Positions 6,887 to 15,930 are shown, numbered from the stretch's first letter. The stretch is DNA of 38,897 nucleotides from Chthoniobacteraceae bacterium (GCA_028293625.1 JAQGOL010000041.1:1-38897), one strand, 5' to 3'. Notes: a model not told the origin generated them from the sequence alone. Program-made: numbers and translations.

Positions 6887-8047
6887 TCAAAGATTCGCGA
6901 AAAGCGCTGCGGAGGCAGTGTAACCGTGGACGAAATTTTTTCCGCCAACAGGTCCGATCTCACCATTGCAGAAAAAGCCGGCACTGGGATGCGAACCGAA
7001 CGTTTCCCGCAAAACTTCCGCATCATGGTTGGCGGTGCCAAACAGATGTTTTCCACGGCCGCTGCATGGGAAGAGCAGAGAGGCAAACGGACGGATCTCC
7101 TTCTGCGCAGCGAGATGTCGCAGCTCCGTGTCGGCGCTGCGCCGGTCGCGGAGTTGAAACTGGAGCGTCTGTCCGACTCGTGGATACGCTCCAAGCGCCA
7201 AAACACCGTGCTCCGGATCGGCTCCAAGGAGGTTGCGCACGAGAAAATCGCCGGTCTTAAATTCATCGACGTATTCAGACACGGCCAGTCCGGCGAAGAT
7301 ATTGCCTTGGGCAAGTTCTTTGTCGCTATCAGGAAGCGCTTCGAAGGTCTCCTGCAAAATCTCGTAAGCAGGCCGGGATCCGAGCGAAAGAACGAAATTT
7401 TGTTCCGCCCCGGTGATGGTGAACGGTTCACCGATCGGCCGGCAACCCTGGCTGACCAATGTCTCCACACGGACCCCGCCTTTATAACCGATTGCCACGG
7501 CGCCCTCAATAATGTGCCGGTCGCGCATCAGAAAAATGTCGTCGCCGCGTTTCCCTCCGCTTGAGATCCCGCCGATACTGGCGACGCCGGGATAAGCGGC
7601 ATTCCACTCGTTCAGCCAGGGTTCAACTGGAAACGCGGTGGGATCGGCTAAAACCGTCCAGGCGTCGACGCCGCGCACGCCGGTGGTCCGATGCCAATAA
7701 TCGGGGGTGGCTGTAGAGTTTTCCGTATCCGCTGCCGTGAGTTCAACCGTGTGAAGCTCTGTTTCGGGGAGGTCGAGTAAAAGAAGCGAAAAACCGGTCG
7801 CGCCCTCGGCTTCGGCGCCGGTGCCAACCAAACCGACGCCACTGCATCCCGCCAGAATCGGGACATGGCCGTGCAACTGGATCAACTCAAGAAAATCGGC
7901 CAGATGCGGCCGGTAATCCGCCGAGGCAAATACAAAGCCACAACTGACGTGGCCGCCGGCCGCGCGCAAAGTCTCGCGAGCCGTATCGATGACGACCTGC
8001 TCAGAATAATGACCAAGGACAAGGCGGGAAGCTGCGGAATTTGGCAT
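6887..8047 (-). CDS. FIST N- and C-domain sensory protein
   Basis: 386 residues with no signal peptide or membrane segment. The N-terminal half has the FIST_N pattern: alternating strands, GCSGVGLVGTGAE near 90, ASIGGISSGG near 180, and the following strand GAVAIGYKG. The C-terminal half matches FIST_C, with AYEILQE, FLVRNLLG, and a Cys-containing end FPCSGRGKHLFG followed by HPSAGFFCNGEIGPVGG. FIST proteins are thought to sense small ligands such as amino acids, often beside chemotaxis or two-component genes. Here no such gene is adjacent, so it is an orphan between a sialate esterase and dsbD. No Shine-Dalgarno sequence precedes the ATG. Confidence 0.9.
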   Translation of the reverse strand: MPNSAASRLVLGHYSEQVVIDTARETLRAAGGHVSCGFVFASADYRPHLADFLELIQLHGHVPILAGCSGVGLVGTGAEAEGATGFSLLLLDLPETELHTVELTAADTENSTATPDYWHRTTGVRGVDAWTVLADPTAFPVEPWLNEWNAAYPGVASIGGISSGGKRGDDIFLMRDRHIIEGAVAIGYKGGVRVETLVSQGCRPIGEPFTITGAEQNFVLSLGSRPAYEILQETFEALPDSDKELAQGNIFAGLAVSEYVDEFKTGDFLVRNLLGADPEHGVLALGAYPRVGQTLQFQLRDRRSADTELRHLAAQKEIRPFASLLFPCSGRGKHLFGTANHDAEVLRETFGSHPSAGFFCNGEIGPVGGKNFVHGYTASAALFANL

Positions 8048-8202
8048 TGGATATTCTGAAATGGTCGACGCGCGTCATGACACCCAACATTGAAAAAGTA
8101 CGCGCCTGCAAGCGCAGCTTTCTGACTTTCACAGAGAATTGTCAATTATTGCCCTTCCCGCGGCCGAACGAGCTCACTTCCGTGTCTATTGAGGCCGGGC
8201 GG

Positions 8203-8224
8203 AAGGCGGATGGACCGCCGCCTT
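8203..8224 (-). terminator. Possible weak terminator after the sialate esterase gene
   Basis: AAGGCGG (8203-8209) pairs with CCGCCTT (8218-8224) around an 8-nt loop, starting 3 bp past the stop of the gene ending at 8228. There is no U-run, so it may only protect the mRNA end. Confidence 0.35.
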
Positions 8225-8227
8225 CAA

Positions 8228-9784
8228 TTACTTTCTTGCCGGGGCAGCCTGCGGCCACGCATCGGTGCGGAACGGCGACGCCGGCAGGCTGGCCGCATTG
8301 ACCAAATTGCACTCAGGATTATCGGCCCACCCGTAACGGACAGCGACGGGATTGGCGATCTCGGGGCTGGAGACCACAATGTGATCGCCCTCAATCGTCA
8401 CGTCCGCCCAGACAAACCTTTTGTCTTCACCGGCAATTGCAAATCCTTTGAGCTTGCCGCCATCGCTCGCTTTCATCCCTTCAGCATTGCTGAAGCTGAG
8501 GCGGATCTTGCCTTCTTCCTGCTGACTGCCTGCCAAAAGCGGACCCGAATAAGCGACTTCCCGATAATAGACCGACGCTTCGGCCGACAATGCGAGGCGG
8601 CGGCCGACTTCCTGTTTGTTTTTGGGATGAATATCGCCGCCTTCACCAACATCGATCGCCACGGCCATGCCCGTATGGGGAAGCTCAAGGGTCATGAGCT
8701 GGGCTTCGCGTAGTTCGGCCCATTGGCTCTCTTCCGGCTGACCGGTCTGCTCGACACCCCGGGCATTGTAGTTGGCCAGCTGAACGAAAAGAAACGGGAA
8801 CTCGACGCCCCAATGCTGCCGCCAGCACTGAATCATCGTTGGGAAAAGCTTTCGATATTGCCTCGCCCGGCTGGCGTTGGATTCGCCCTGATACCAAGTG
8901 GCGCCTTGGATTGTATAAGGCTCGATCGGCGCGATCATTCCGTTGTAAAGGCAGCCCGGACCGCCGAATGCGTTTCCGCCTTTTGGCTCCGCCGGTCTTT
9001 TGGGAGCCGCCGTTCCATTTGCCTTGGCCAGGGCCGCCGCATCTTTCCACTCGGCCAGCGCTTTCTCGTAATCTTCCTTTGCCTTGGGATAGGCGGCTTT
9101 GAGTTGTTCCCACGACTCCGCCAGGGATTTGAAGTCCGGTTCGGCCTCAATGATCTCCTTGGGTGTCCAGTATTCGGCCGGTGTTCCGCCCCAGGAGGTG
9201 TGGATGAGTCCAACCGGGATCTTCATGTCCTCGTGCAGTTTACGGCCGAAAAAATATCCAACCGCGGTAAATCCAAAAACGGTTTCCGGAGTGCAAACCT
9301 CCCATTTGCCGACGCAGTCGGTCTGCGGCTCGTTTTTGGCCGCTTTTTGAACCGTAAACACCCGGATCAAGGGGAAATTGGCGGCCGCTTTTTCTTCCGC
9401 AGCGTTTTTGCCGCCACTGACCTGGAATTCCATGTTGGATTGGCCCGAGCAAACCCATACCTCGCCGACCGCCACATTTTTTACCGTGATGGAATTGTTC
9501 GCGGCAATGGTCAGGTCGCCGATGATGCCCGCTTTTAAATCCGCCAGTTTGACATTCCAGCGGCCATCGGGACCGGCAACGGTCTGCATGTTCCGATTGG
9601 CAAATTGGACGGCCACCTTTTCTCCGGCATCGGCCCAACCCCATACGTTCGCTTTGCTCTCCTGTTGCAGGACCATGTTATCGCTGATCACCGCCGGTAG
9701 TTTTACGTCAGCCCAAAGCGGGCAGGTCAGAAGCGTGGAAACAATGGCAAACGGGACGACGCGGGAGGAGAGGGGAAAGTCCAT
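8228..9784 (-). CDS. Secreted sialate O-acetylesterase (SGNH/GDSL family)
   Basis: 518 residues with a signal peptide (cleavage near WA-DVKLP at about 25). An N-terminal beta domain starts LPAVISDNMVLQQ. The SGNH hydrolase domain follows, with block I VCSGQSNMEF (nucleophile S116), then SWGGTPAEYW, the WYQGESNAS block, and DVGEGGDIHPKNK, which supplies the catalytic Asp-x-x-His-type end. A charged helical insertion (about 235-285, KAKEDYEKALAEW and a Pro/Lys-rich turn) splits the domain, as is usual in this family. The enzyme removes acetyl groups from sialic acids or other acetylated glycans. It is divergently transcribed from the DUF4038 glycosidase across 174 bp that must hold both promoters. 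Confidence 0.93.
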   Translation of the reverse strand: MDFPLSSRVVPFAIVSTLLTCPLWADVKLPAVISDNMVLQQESKANVWGWADAGEKVAVQFANRNMQTVAGPDGRWNVKLADLKAGIIGDLTIAANNSITVKNVAVGEVWVCSGQSNMEFQVSGGKNAAEEKAAANFPLIRVFTVQKAAKNEPQTDCVGKWEVCTPETVFGFTAVGYFFGRKLHEDMKIPVGLIHTSWGGTPAEYWTPKEIIEAEPDFKSLAESWEQLKAAYPKAKEDYEKALAEWKDAAALAKANGTAAPKRPAEPKGGNAFGGPGCLYNGMIAPIEPYTIQGATWYQGESNASRARQYRKLFPTMIQCWRQHWGVEFPFLFVQLANYNARGVEQTGQPEESQWAELREAQLMTLELPHTGMAVAIDVGEGGDIHPKNKQEVGRRLALSAEASVYYREVAYSGPLLAGSQQEEGKIRLSFSNAEGMKASDGGKLKGFAIAGEDKRFVWADVTIEGDHIVVSSPEIANPVAVRYGWADNPECNLVNAASLPASPFRTDAWPQAAPARK

Positions 9785-9958
9785 GGGAAGGGGATTTGAT
9801 GCTTAGTGCTTGCGCATGGTTTCGGCGAGGCAATTTAAGGAGCTGATTGCCAATCGGCGCAATCATCGGGTTCCAAACACATTGTCTCTAAGCACGCATG
9901 TTGATGATGGGTGATATGAGAACCCTTTGCGTCGAAAACTTGAGGGGAAAATGATGCC

Positions 9959-12181
9959 ATGACCTCTCTTTTACCCAGTTCATTTTGGCGCGGAATTTTC
10001 GTTCTGCTTGGATTTACCCTGAGCGCCGCAAACGCCGGGACGGTCCGCACGCAGGCAAATGTGATGGTCGAAATCCCGTTTACGGCAAGCCGCGTTTACC
10101 ACGATCCCTCGAACGAAGTCACTCTCGACGTGACGTTTACCGATCCGGCCGGACACGAATTGTGTGTCCCGGCATTTTGGGCGGGAAAAAATATTTGGAA
10201 AGTGCGGTATGCATCGCCGGTGACGGGATTGCACACGTTTAAAACCGAGTATGCGGACGCGAGCGAAACGGGGCTCCACCACATTGCCGGCAATGTTCAG
10301 GTTGAAGCATACACCGGACTTAATCCGCTTTATCTCCACGGGCCGCTGCGAGTGGCGGCGAGTCGGCGTTACCTCGAGCATCTTGATGGGAAACCGTTCT
10401 TCTGGCTGGGCGATACCTGGTGGATGGGGCTCTGTCAGCGCCTTCAGTGGCCCGCGGAGTTTAAGACGCTGGCCGCCGACCGGAAGGAGAAGGGATTTAC
10501 GGTTGTTCAGATTGTTGCCGGGCTTTACCCGGACATGCCACCCTTTGATCCGCGTGGCGCCAACGAAGCCGGATTTCCCTGGGAAAAAGATTACGCCCGG
10601 ATTCGACCTGAATATTTCGATGCCGCTGATCAACGTCTTGCCCATCTGGTCGAGTCCGGACTGACGCCGTGCATCGTGGGTGCATGGGGTTATTTTCTGC
10701 CGATGATGGGGGTGGAAAAAGCAACGCTTCACTGGCGCAATCTGGTGGCGCGATACGGTGCCATGCCGGTGGTTTGGTGCGTTGCCGGCGAGGCAAATCT
10801 TCCTTATTACCAGGCAAAAGGATTTCCTTACGATGACCGCGTCCAGGTCAAGGGATGGACCGAGGTGACCCGCTCGCTGCGTGCGATGGACCCTTTCAAG
10901 CGGCCCATTACCATTCATCCGACCGGCATCGGACGGCTGAGCGCGCGCAACGCAATCGACGATATTAACCTGATCGACATTGACATGCTTCAAACCCCGC
11001 ATGGCGAGGCGGAAGCGGTTCCGCCTACAGTACAGACTGTCCGCCAATCCTATGCCGATCATCCCGTTTTGCCCGTGATCAACGGCGAGGCCAGTTACGA
11101 GATGCTCAATGGGAAGATCCCTGCACAATGGCCCCGCGCGATGTTCTGGGTCTGCATGTTGAACGGCGCCGGCGGCCATACCTACGGCGCAAACGGGATC
11201 TGGCAATGCAACCGCAAAGACCAGCCGCATGGGCCGTCGCCAACCGCCGGCAGCCCGCCCACTGGTTATGGAACCATTCCATGGGATGAGGCGATGAATC
11301 TCCCGGGCTCAAAACAGATCGCTCTTGGTAAAAGATTGCTGGAACAGTTCCCGTGGCATCAGTTTACGCCGCACCCGGAATGGGCTGGATTTGCCCAGGC
11401 CGCGCAAGTGAACTTCGATGGCGCCCAATGGATTTGGTTCCCGGAAGGAAAACCGCCCCAGGATGCGCCGGTTGAAAAGCGGTTTTTTCGAAAAACGTTC
11501 GTGGTGGATCGAGGAAGTAAAATGCTTGAAGCCCGGCTGCGTCTTTCTGCCGACGATCGTTTTACCGTAAGTCTTAATGGCCATTCACTCGGTGGCGCCG
11601 CCGACTGGCATGGCGGCAAACAATTTAGTGTCGCCTCACTCCTGGCCCCCGGCTCGAATGTCCTTACCGTCGTTGCTGAAAATCTGCCCGCTCCGGTTCC
11701 CGCCAATCCCGCCGGCTTGATTGCGTCCCTGGAAATTCGCTTTGCCAGCGGTGAATTGCTCAAGCTGTCTTCAGACACCACGTGGCGTTGCGCCAAGAGC
11801 GGGGCCGCCGACTGGGAATCATTGGCGTTTGATGACGCAAAGTGGAGCGCAGCCATGTCGGTTGGGGCTTACGGCGATGCGCCGTGGGGACGGTTCGATC
11901 AACCAGCCGCAAACGATCTGGCAGGACCGCAATCTGCGGGAATTCCGGGCGGTGTCCGGGTCATTTATTTGCCTCGCGGCGAACCAGTGACTGTCCGTGG
12001 TCTGGAAGCAAACGGGAAGTGGGACGCATTCTGGTTCAATCCGGTAAGCGGCGAGCGCACGGATTTGCCAACGGTGGGAGCCGATGCCGCCGGAACATGG
12101 AGCTGCCAGCCGCCGGTTGAACACGATTGGGTCTTGATTCTTAATCCCGCGAAACCGGACGCCTCAAAAAAAGCCGGTTGA
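9959..12181 (+). CDS. Secreted DUF5060-DUF4038 glycoside hydrolase (apiosidase-like) with a sugar-binding beta-sandwich insert
   Basis: 740 residues with a signal peptide ending near SAANA. Domains in order: DUF5060 Ig-like (about 30-115); DUF4038 TIM barrel (about 120-465) with PFFWLGDTWWMGL, WCVAGEAN, and INGEASYE, whose Glu residues are the likely catalytic pair; then a module starting AQWIWFPEGKPPQDAP (about 480-640) that resembles the lectin-like N-domain of alpha-L-rhamnosidases; and finally a C-terminal DUF5605/collagen-bind_2-type domain (AGIPGGVRVIYLPRG, WDAFWFNPVSGER). GAGGHTYGANGIWQ is a family hallmark. GAGGGG precedes the ATG by 11 bp. Likely targets are plant or microbial side-chain glycans. 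The middle module between the barrel and the C-terminal domain is less usual. Confidence 0.88.
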   Translation: MTSLLPSSFWRGIFVLLGFTLSAANAGTVRTQANVMVEIPFTASRVYHDPSNEVTLDVTFTDPAGHELCVPAFWAGKNIWKVRYASPVTGLHTFKTEYADASETGLHHIAGNVQVEAYTGLNPLYLHGPLRVAASRRYLEHLDGKPFFWLGDTWWMGLCQRLQWPAEFKTLAADRKEKGFTVVQIVAGLYPDMPPFDPRGANEAGFPWEKDYARIRPEYFDAADQRLAHLVESGLTPCIVGAWGYFLPMMGVEKATLHWRNLVARYGAMPVVWCVAGEANLPYYQAKGFPYDDRVQVKGWTEVTRSLRAMDPFKRPITIHPTGIGRLSARNAIDDINLIDIDMLQTPHGEAEAVPPTVQTVRQSYADHPVLPVINGEASYEMLNGKIPAQWPRAMFWVCMLNGAGGHTYGANGIWQCNRKDQPHGPSPTAGSPPTGYGTIPWDEAMNLPGSKQIALGKRLLEQFPWHQFTPHPEWAGFAQAAQVNFDGAQWIWFPEGKPPQDAPVEKRFFRKTFVVDRGSKMLEARLRLSADDRFTVSLNGHSLGGAADWHGGKQFSVASLLAPGSNVLTVVAENLPAPVPANPAGLIASLEIRFASGELLKLSSDTTWRCAKSGAADWESLAFDDAKWSAAMSVGAYGDAPWGRFDQPAANDLAGPQSAGIPGGVRVIYLPRGEPVTVRGLEANGKWDAFWFNPVSGERTDLPTVGADAAGTWSCQPPVEHDWVLILNPAKPDASKKAG

Positions 12182-12194
12182 AAAAATCCGCATT

Positions 12195-13448
12195 GTGAAT
12201 CGGCGGACGTTTTTAAAATTGGCGCTGGCGGCTGGTGGATTGCCTGGATGGCGCGGTTTTGCAGCTCCGAGCGATCGAAAGTGGATCCTGAGCGCTCCGG
12301 TTACCCATTCAGATTGGATGCTCAAAGAGGGGGTTGCCTGGGGTGTGGAAGGGGTTCGCCAGATGCTCGACAAGTGCAAGGAATGCGGGTGGAGCCGGGT
12401 CTATTGGCGCGTGCTTGATGGCGGGCGTGCACTTTATAAGAGCAATCTGCTGCAACCCATGGGGGCTTGGGATGCGGATAGTTTTTGGACTCCGCAGTCA
12501 GATGCGGATAAAGCGTTGCTGTTCCGTTTCACTCCAAATCTAAGCGAGCCCCAACGTGCGGCGTTGGTTAAGAAATTTACCGCGCTCGATTACGCGCATT
12601 TTGATCCGTTTGCTGAAGCGGTCCGTTATGGACATGAGATCGGGCTGCAGGTTCACGCTTGGGTGACGATCAACGAAGACGATCACGGCTGGGGTTTGCA
12701 AAGCGCTTTCTCAAAACTGCATCCGCAGTTTCGCTGGCGACGCCGCAACGGCAGAACTTACCGCTCCCAACTGAGTTTTTCTTTCCCGGAAGTTCGCCGA
12801 TACAAGTTGGCAATCCTTGAAGAGCTTCTTTCCGGCTACAATCTGGATGGAATATTCCTCGATTGGATTCGCACCGGTGATGTGCGGGATAATCCACAAA
12901 ATGATACAGCCGGCATCGCCGATTACGGATATGAGAATCCATTATTGGAAACAGGAGCCGTTCCTGACAATTCCAATGAGCCTTGGATTCGCCGGCGCGC
13001 CGAGCCGCAAACCGAATTTATGCGGGCAGTTCGCGAGCTGGTACATAAACAAAAGCGGCTGGTCCCAATCGCCACGCTGGTGGGCCATCCGTGGCATTAC
13101 CGTGGTGAGTTGAACACGATTGATGGAAACCTGCGCGGCCTTTTACTCGATGTCGCTGCCTGGGCGGACGAGGGTTTGGTCGATGCCGTCGTGGCGGCCG
13201 GATACTACCGGGATGGTGGAAATGCCGAGCTTGCGTGGCGGGCGTTACGGGAGGAAACCGGAGGCAAAGTGGACGTTTGGACTTATGCGTGGGTGCCTGG
13301 AAGCGTTGCGGATCTTGAACAGAGCGTGGGTGTTGCGGACAACGTGGCGGCGCGGCAGATTCTATTTTGGGAGGCCGATTACATTGACGATCGCGTTAAT
13401 GCGGTTGAGTTAAAAGAGGCAATGAGAAAGCGGGCAGCGGAGCGCTGA
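12195..13448 (+). CDS. Tat-exported glycosidase of the GHL10/DUF187 (family 10-like) type
   Basis: 417 residues from a GTG start 13 bp after the DUF4038 gene, so probably co-transcribed. The N-terminus MNRRTFLKLALAAGG is a Tat signal with the twin-arginine motif. The body is a TIM barrel with hallmarks of the GHL10 group: GWSRVYWRVLDGG, HEIGLQVHAWVTIN, LSFSFPEVRRYKLAILEELL, then YNLDGIFLDWIRTGD with acidic residues at the expected barrel ends, and late strands VDAVVAAGYYRDGG and VDVWTYAWVPG. Such enzymes are thought to cleave polysaccharides, but few have been tested. Together with the neighbouring glycosidase and esterase it forms a small polysaccharide-degrading locus. Substrate unknown. 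Confidence 0.83.
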   Translation: MNRRTFLKLALAAGGLPGWRGFAAPSDRKWILSAPVTHSDWMLKEGVAWGVEGVRQMLDKCKECGWSRVYWRVLDGGRALYKSNLLQPMGAWDADSFWTPQSDADKALLFRFTPNLSEPQRAALVKKFTALDYAHFDPFAEAVRYGHEIGLQVHAWVTINEDDHGWGLQSAFSKLHPQFRWRRRNGRTYRSQLSFSFPEVRRYKLAILEELLSGYNLDGIFLDWIRTGDVRDNPQNDTAGIADYGYENPLLETGAVPDNSNEPWIRRRAEPQTEFMRAVRELVHKQKRLVPIATLVGHPWHYRGELNTIDGNLRGLLLDVAAWADEGLVDAVVAAGYYRDGGNAELAWRALREETGGKVDVWTYAWVPGSVADLEQSVGVADNVAARQILFWEADYIDDRVNAVELKEAMRKRAAER

Positions 13449-13493
13449 GCGGATCAAAAAATCGCACGTATAAAGTAAAGTTTTGCCATTTAG

Positions 13494-13577
13494 GATAGAG
13501 AGGCGATTGAAGTCTCAAACATCGGGTGCGAGATTGGCTATGCCAGTGGCAACTCGGCTTTCACTTCGGTGAAAGGA
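13494..13577 (+). pseudogene. Relic of an AraC-family helix-turn-helix
   Basis: A short plus-strand frame after a TAG at 13491-13493 reads DREAIEVSNIGCEIGYASGN followed by SAFTS. This is the second helix-turn-helix of AraC-type regulators (typically VSEVAxEVGYAS-SAFSRAF). There is no matching upstream domain or complete downstream part. It may be what remains of a regulator of the adjacent glycosidase genes. Confidence 0.5.
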
Positions 13578-13611
13578 TCGGTTATGAGAATTTTGCGCGC
13601 AAGCTTGACTG

Positions 13612-13625
13612 AACCTTCGAAGGTT
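13612..13625. repeat. 14-bp perfect palindrome in the intergenic region
   Basis: AACCTTCGAAGGTT reads the same on both strands and lies 107 bp upstream of the ribbon-helix-helix gene start. It could be an operator for that small DNA-binding protein. No other strong signal is seen in 13578-13732. Confidence 0.35.
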
Positions 13626-13732
13626 TTCGGCAACTCTTGTTTTATTGTACGTGAATCTCACGGCACGATATTTGCGTTAAGCAAAAACCGAGTCCTATAA
13701 AAACGAGTGTTGTTTTTAAAGACGCCAAAACT

Positions 13733-13975
13733 ATGAAACAGAAAACTGCAACAAAGACAGAACCCAAAATCAAACTGAGTCCCGTAAGGCGGGGCAGGGC
13801 GCCAGCGCCTGATGGGGAAACCAAGTCACGTTACACAGCGTTCCGCTGCCCGCTTGATATTCTTGAGCTTGCGAAAGTTAAAGCCAAAAAACAACGGCGT
13901 TCGCTCAGCAACTATATCATCACGCTGATCGAGCGCGAGGCACAGGTCCCTGAGGAATCGGTCGACGAGTCATAA
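13733..13975 (+). CDS. Small ribbon-helix-helix-like DNA-binding protein
   Basis: 80 residues. A basic, flexible N-terminus (1-36) precedes a compact domain with SRYTAFRCPLDILELAKVKA as strand and first helix and RRSLSNYIITLIEREAQ as second helix. This is the layout of Arc/CopG-type proteins, in which S-x-S-N-Y-I-x-x-L-I-E is a typical second helix. Such dimers usually bind operator DNA, often as antitoxins. No toxin-like frame is found on either side: the left neighbour region is a relic and the right gene is an oxidoreductase on the opposite strand. It is therefore listed as an orphan regulator. No Shine-Dalgarno sequence. The region 13976-14133 holds nothing recognisable. Confidence 0.65.
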   Translation: MKQKTATKTEPKIKLSPVRRGRAPAPDGETKSRYTAFRCPLDILELAKVKAKKQRRSLSNYIITLIEREAQVPEESVDES

Positions 13976-14133
13976 GCCTATTCCAGTAAAGATTCCGGCT
14001 ATTGGGCGTACGGCCGCAGCTTTGTGGTTCGTAATAAAAAGCCGTAACAGCGCGGTAATTCTGCCAATAGAGGTAGCCCGCCTTTCATTACAAAGCGCCT
14101 GGTAAACTCCAATGCGCTCAGGCTGTGTTTATC

Positions 14134-14832
14134 CTATCGTGGGCGTACGAGCATTTCCTCGATGACAACGCGCGATGGAAGATTGATGGCCAGCAATACA
14201 CAGGCGGCAATGTCTTCTGATTGCATCATCCGGGCGCGGGCGGCCGCGTTCGGTGGATTGGGCCGCTGATCGAGCAGAGGGGTGTCAATGTCGCCAGGAA
14301 AGATGGCGCAGGCGCGGATGCCGTGCTCGCGCTCCTCGGCGTTGATTGCCTGGGTAAGTCCCGCAAGTGCGAATTTCGAGACGACATAGCCTGGGCCGGC
14401 TTTGGAGCTCGCTTGTTTGCCCGCTTCCGAGACGATGTTCACAATCGTGCCGGAACCGCGGGCTCGCATTCCCGGCAGAAACGCCTGGGTGCAATAGTAG
14501 GCGCCGTTCACATTGGTCTGGAGCATGGCGTGGTAATCTTCCATTGAAAGGAGCTCAAAGGTGCGCCGTGGAATATTGGTTCCCGCCGCGTTGACGAGCA
14601 CCTCGACGTGGTTGAATTGAGCAACGATTTCTCTGCCGAGTTGTGCCACGGCCTTTGCGTCTCCGATATCGAGGGGACAGACCAGGGCGGAATTTAGCTG
14701 CGCTGCCACCGCTTCAAGCGGTTCCCGGCGGCGACCAATCAAGATCACGCGCCACCCTTCTTTTCCAAGGGCAAGGGCGGTCGCGGCCCCGACTCCGGTG
14801 CCGGCTCCTGTGATGACGGCTGTTTTATTCAT
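14134..14832 (-). CDS. Short-chain dehydrogenase/reductase (SDR)
   Basis: 232 residues from the ATG at 14832, chosen because ATG overlaps the stop of the preceding gene (ATGA) and places the Rossmann motif at residue 8. Motifs: TGAGTGVG (cofactor loop), GRRREP after strand 2 (suggesting NADP preference), CPLDIGD, NAAGTN, the catalytic Ser in NIVSEAG, and YVVSK with the Tyr-x3-Lys pair, then FPGDIDTPL. A classical SDR of normal length. As the last gene of a permease-dehydrogenase-SDR operon it probably oxidises or reduces a sugar acid or polyol. The exact substrate cannot be read. Confidence 0.9.
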   Translation of the reverse strand: MNKTAVITGAGTGVGAATALALGKEGWRVILIGRRREPLEAVAAQLNSALVCPLDIGDAKAVAQLGREIVAQFNHVEVLVNAAGTNIPRRTFELLSMEDYHAMLQTNVNGAYYCTQAFLPGMRARGSGTIVNIVSEAGKQASSKAGPGYVVSKFALAGLTQAINAEEREHGIRACAIFPGDIDTPLLDQRPNPPNAAARARMMQSEDIAACVLLAINLPSRVVIEEMLVRPR

Positions 14833-15905
14833 TCGAGCTCGATCCATGTTCCTTGAGCGGCCGAAAGCTTGGCCGCTTCCATTACCGCCTGAGCCTGAAC
14901 TCCATCGTGGAAACTCGGGACACACGACCGCTCGTTGCGGATCGCGTCGATAAATTCAAATGCCTGATCGTATCGGAACGCGACAAGCGGATCGCCAATC
15001 GCCGGATCACGCGGGCTGCCTGGCCAAACCCAGAATTCACGCGGCACTGCAAGCGGTGCAAGGCCCGGGCCGCCCGCCTTTCCGTATTGTAATTCGTTCC
15101 AAGTGCCGGTGGTAAATTCAAAGGTCCCCTCACTGCCGTTGAGTTCGACGTAATCGCGGCTGCGCCACCCTTCGTTTCGGCCCCGCGCTAGTTTGGAACT
15201 TTCCAAAACACCGGTTGCGCCATTTTTGAACTCCGCCATCACGGCGACCCAATCCTCCAGATCGCTTGGCGCGCCTTCCCGTTCCGGTACCAGGATTTTG
15301 GTTTGCGCCACGAGCCGTCGCATCGGTCCGATAAGGTGATGGGCAAAGTCGATGCGGTGGGAAAGCATGTCACCGAGTTCGCCGCTGCCCGCGAGCGCAT
15401 TGATTTGCCTCCATCCGAGGTTGCGTGTCCCCCAATCCTGCAGCCGGCACGAACGGTAGTGATACGGCTTTCCAAGTCCCCCCTCCGCGATCAGGTGCGC
15501 CAGGTAACGCATTGCTGGAACAAAGCGGTAAGTAAACGCCGTCATATGCCGCACACCGGCGGCTTCCGCCGCATCGGCCATGGCACGTGCATCGGCCAGG
15601 TTGATGGCAAGCGGCTTTTCGCACATCACGTGCTTGCCATTGGCAATGGCCGCAAGCGCGATCGGCGGATGAAAGAGATTCGGAGTGGCGATGACGACGG
15701 CGTCGACGTCATCTCGGGCGATTACTTCTTCATAGCGGGTGGAGATGACCGTGATCCCGGTGGCCTGGCGCGCCTGTTCGAGGATGGCAGGATTGTTATC
15801 GCATAATGCAACAACACTTGTTTCGTGGCAGAGAGCAAATCCGGGTAGATGGTTTTGCAGCGTGATTCCGCCGCACCCAACAATGGCAATACCGAGTTTT
15901 TTCAT
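14829..15905 (-). CDS. Gfo/Idh/MocA-family oxidoreductase
   Basis: 358 residues. The N-terminal Rossmann fold has GIAIVGCGGITLQNH, then VVIATPNLFHPPIAL, and the family hallmark CEKPLAINLADA with its catalytic Lys. The C-terminal alpha/beta domain carries GELGDMLSHRIDFAHHLIG, the usual Asp/His active-site segment (ShriDxxxH), and ends VMEAAKLSAAQGTW. These enzymes oxidise or reduce sugars, inositols or sugar acids with NAD(P). It sits 25 bp after the GntP permease gene and overlaps the SDR by 4 bp, so the three genes form one operon. Confidence 0.92.
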   Translation of the reverse strand: MKKLGIAIVGCGGITLQNHLPGFALCHETSVVALCDNNPAILEQARQATGITVISTRYEEVIARDDVDAVVIATPNLFHPPIALAAIANGKHVMCEKPLAINLADARAMADAAEAAGVRHMTAFTYRFVPAMRYLAHLIAEGGLGKPYHYRSCRLQDWGTRNLGWRQINALAGSGELGDMLSHRIDFAHHLIGPMRRLVAQTKILVPEREGAPSDLEDWVAVMAEFKNGATGVLESSKLARGRNEGWRSRDYVELNGSEGTFEFTTGTWNELQYGKAGGPGLAPLAVPREFWVWPGSPRDPAIGDPLVAFRYDQAFEFIDAIRNERSCVPSFHDGVQAQAVMEAAKLSAAQGTWIELE

Positions 15906-15930
15906 AGTTAGATAAGGAACATTAAGGCGA

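Noticed and set aside
6497-7564. 355-codon plus-strand open frame
   Set aside because: Antisense to dsbD and the FIST gene, crossing their intergenic region; no recognisable domain.
9980-11230. 416-codon minus-strand open frame
   Set aside because: Antisense shadow of the DUF4038 glycosidase, a result of high-GC codon bias.
13733-13975. Toxin-antitoxin module
   Set aside because: The ribbon-helix-helix protein could be an antitoxin, but no toxin-like frame is found within 200 bp on either strand.
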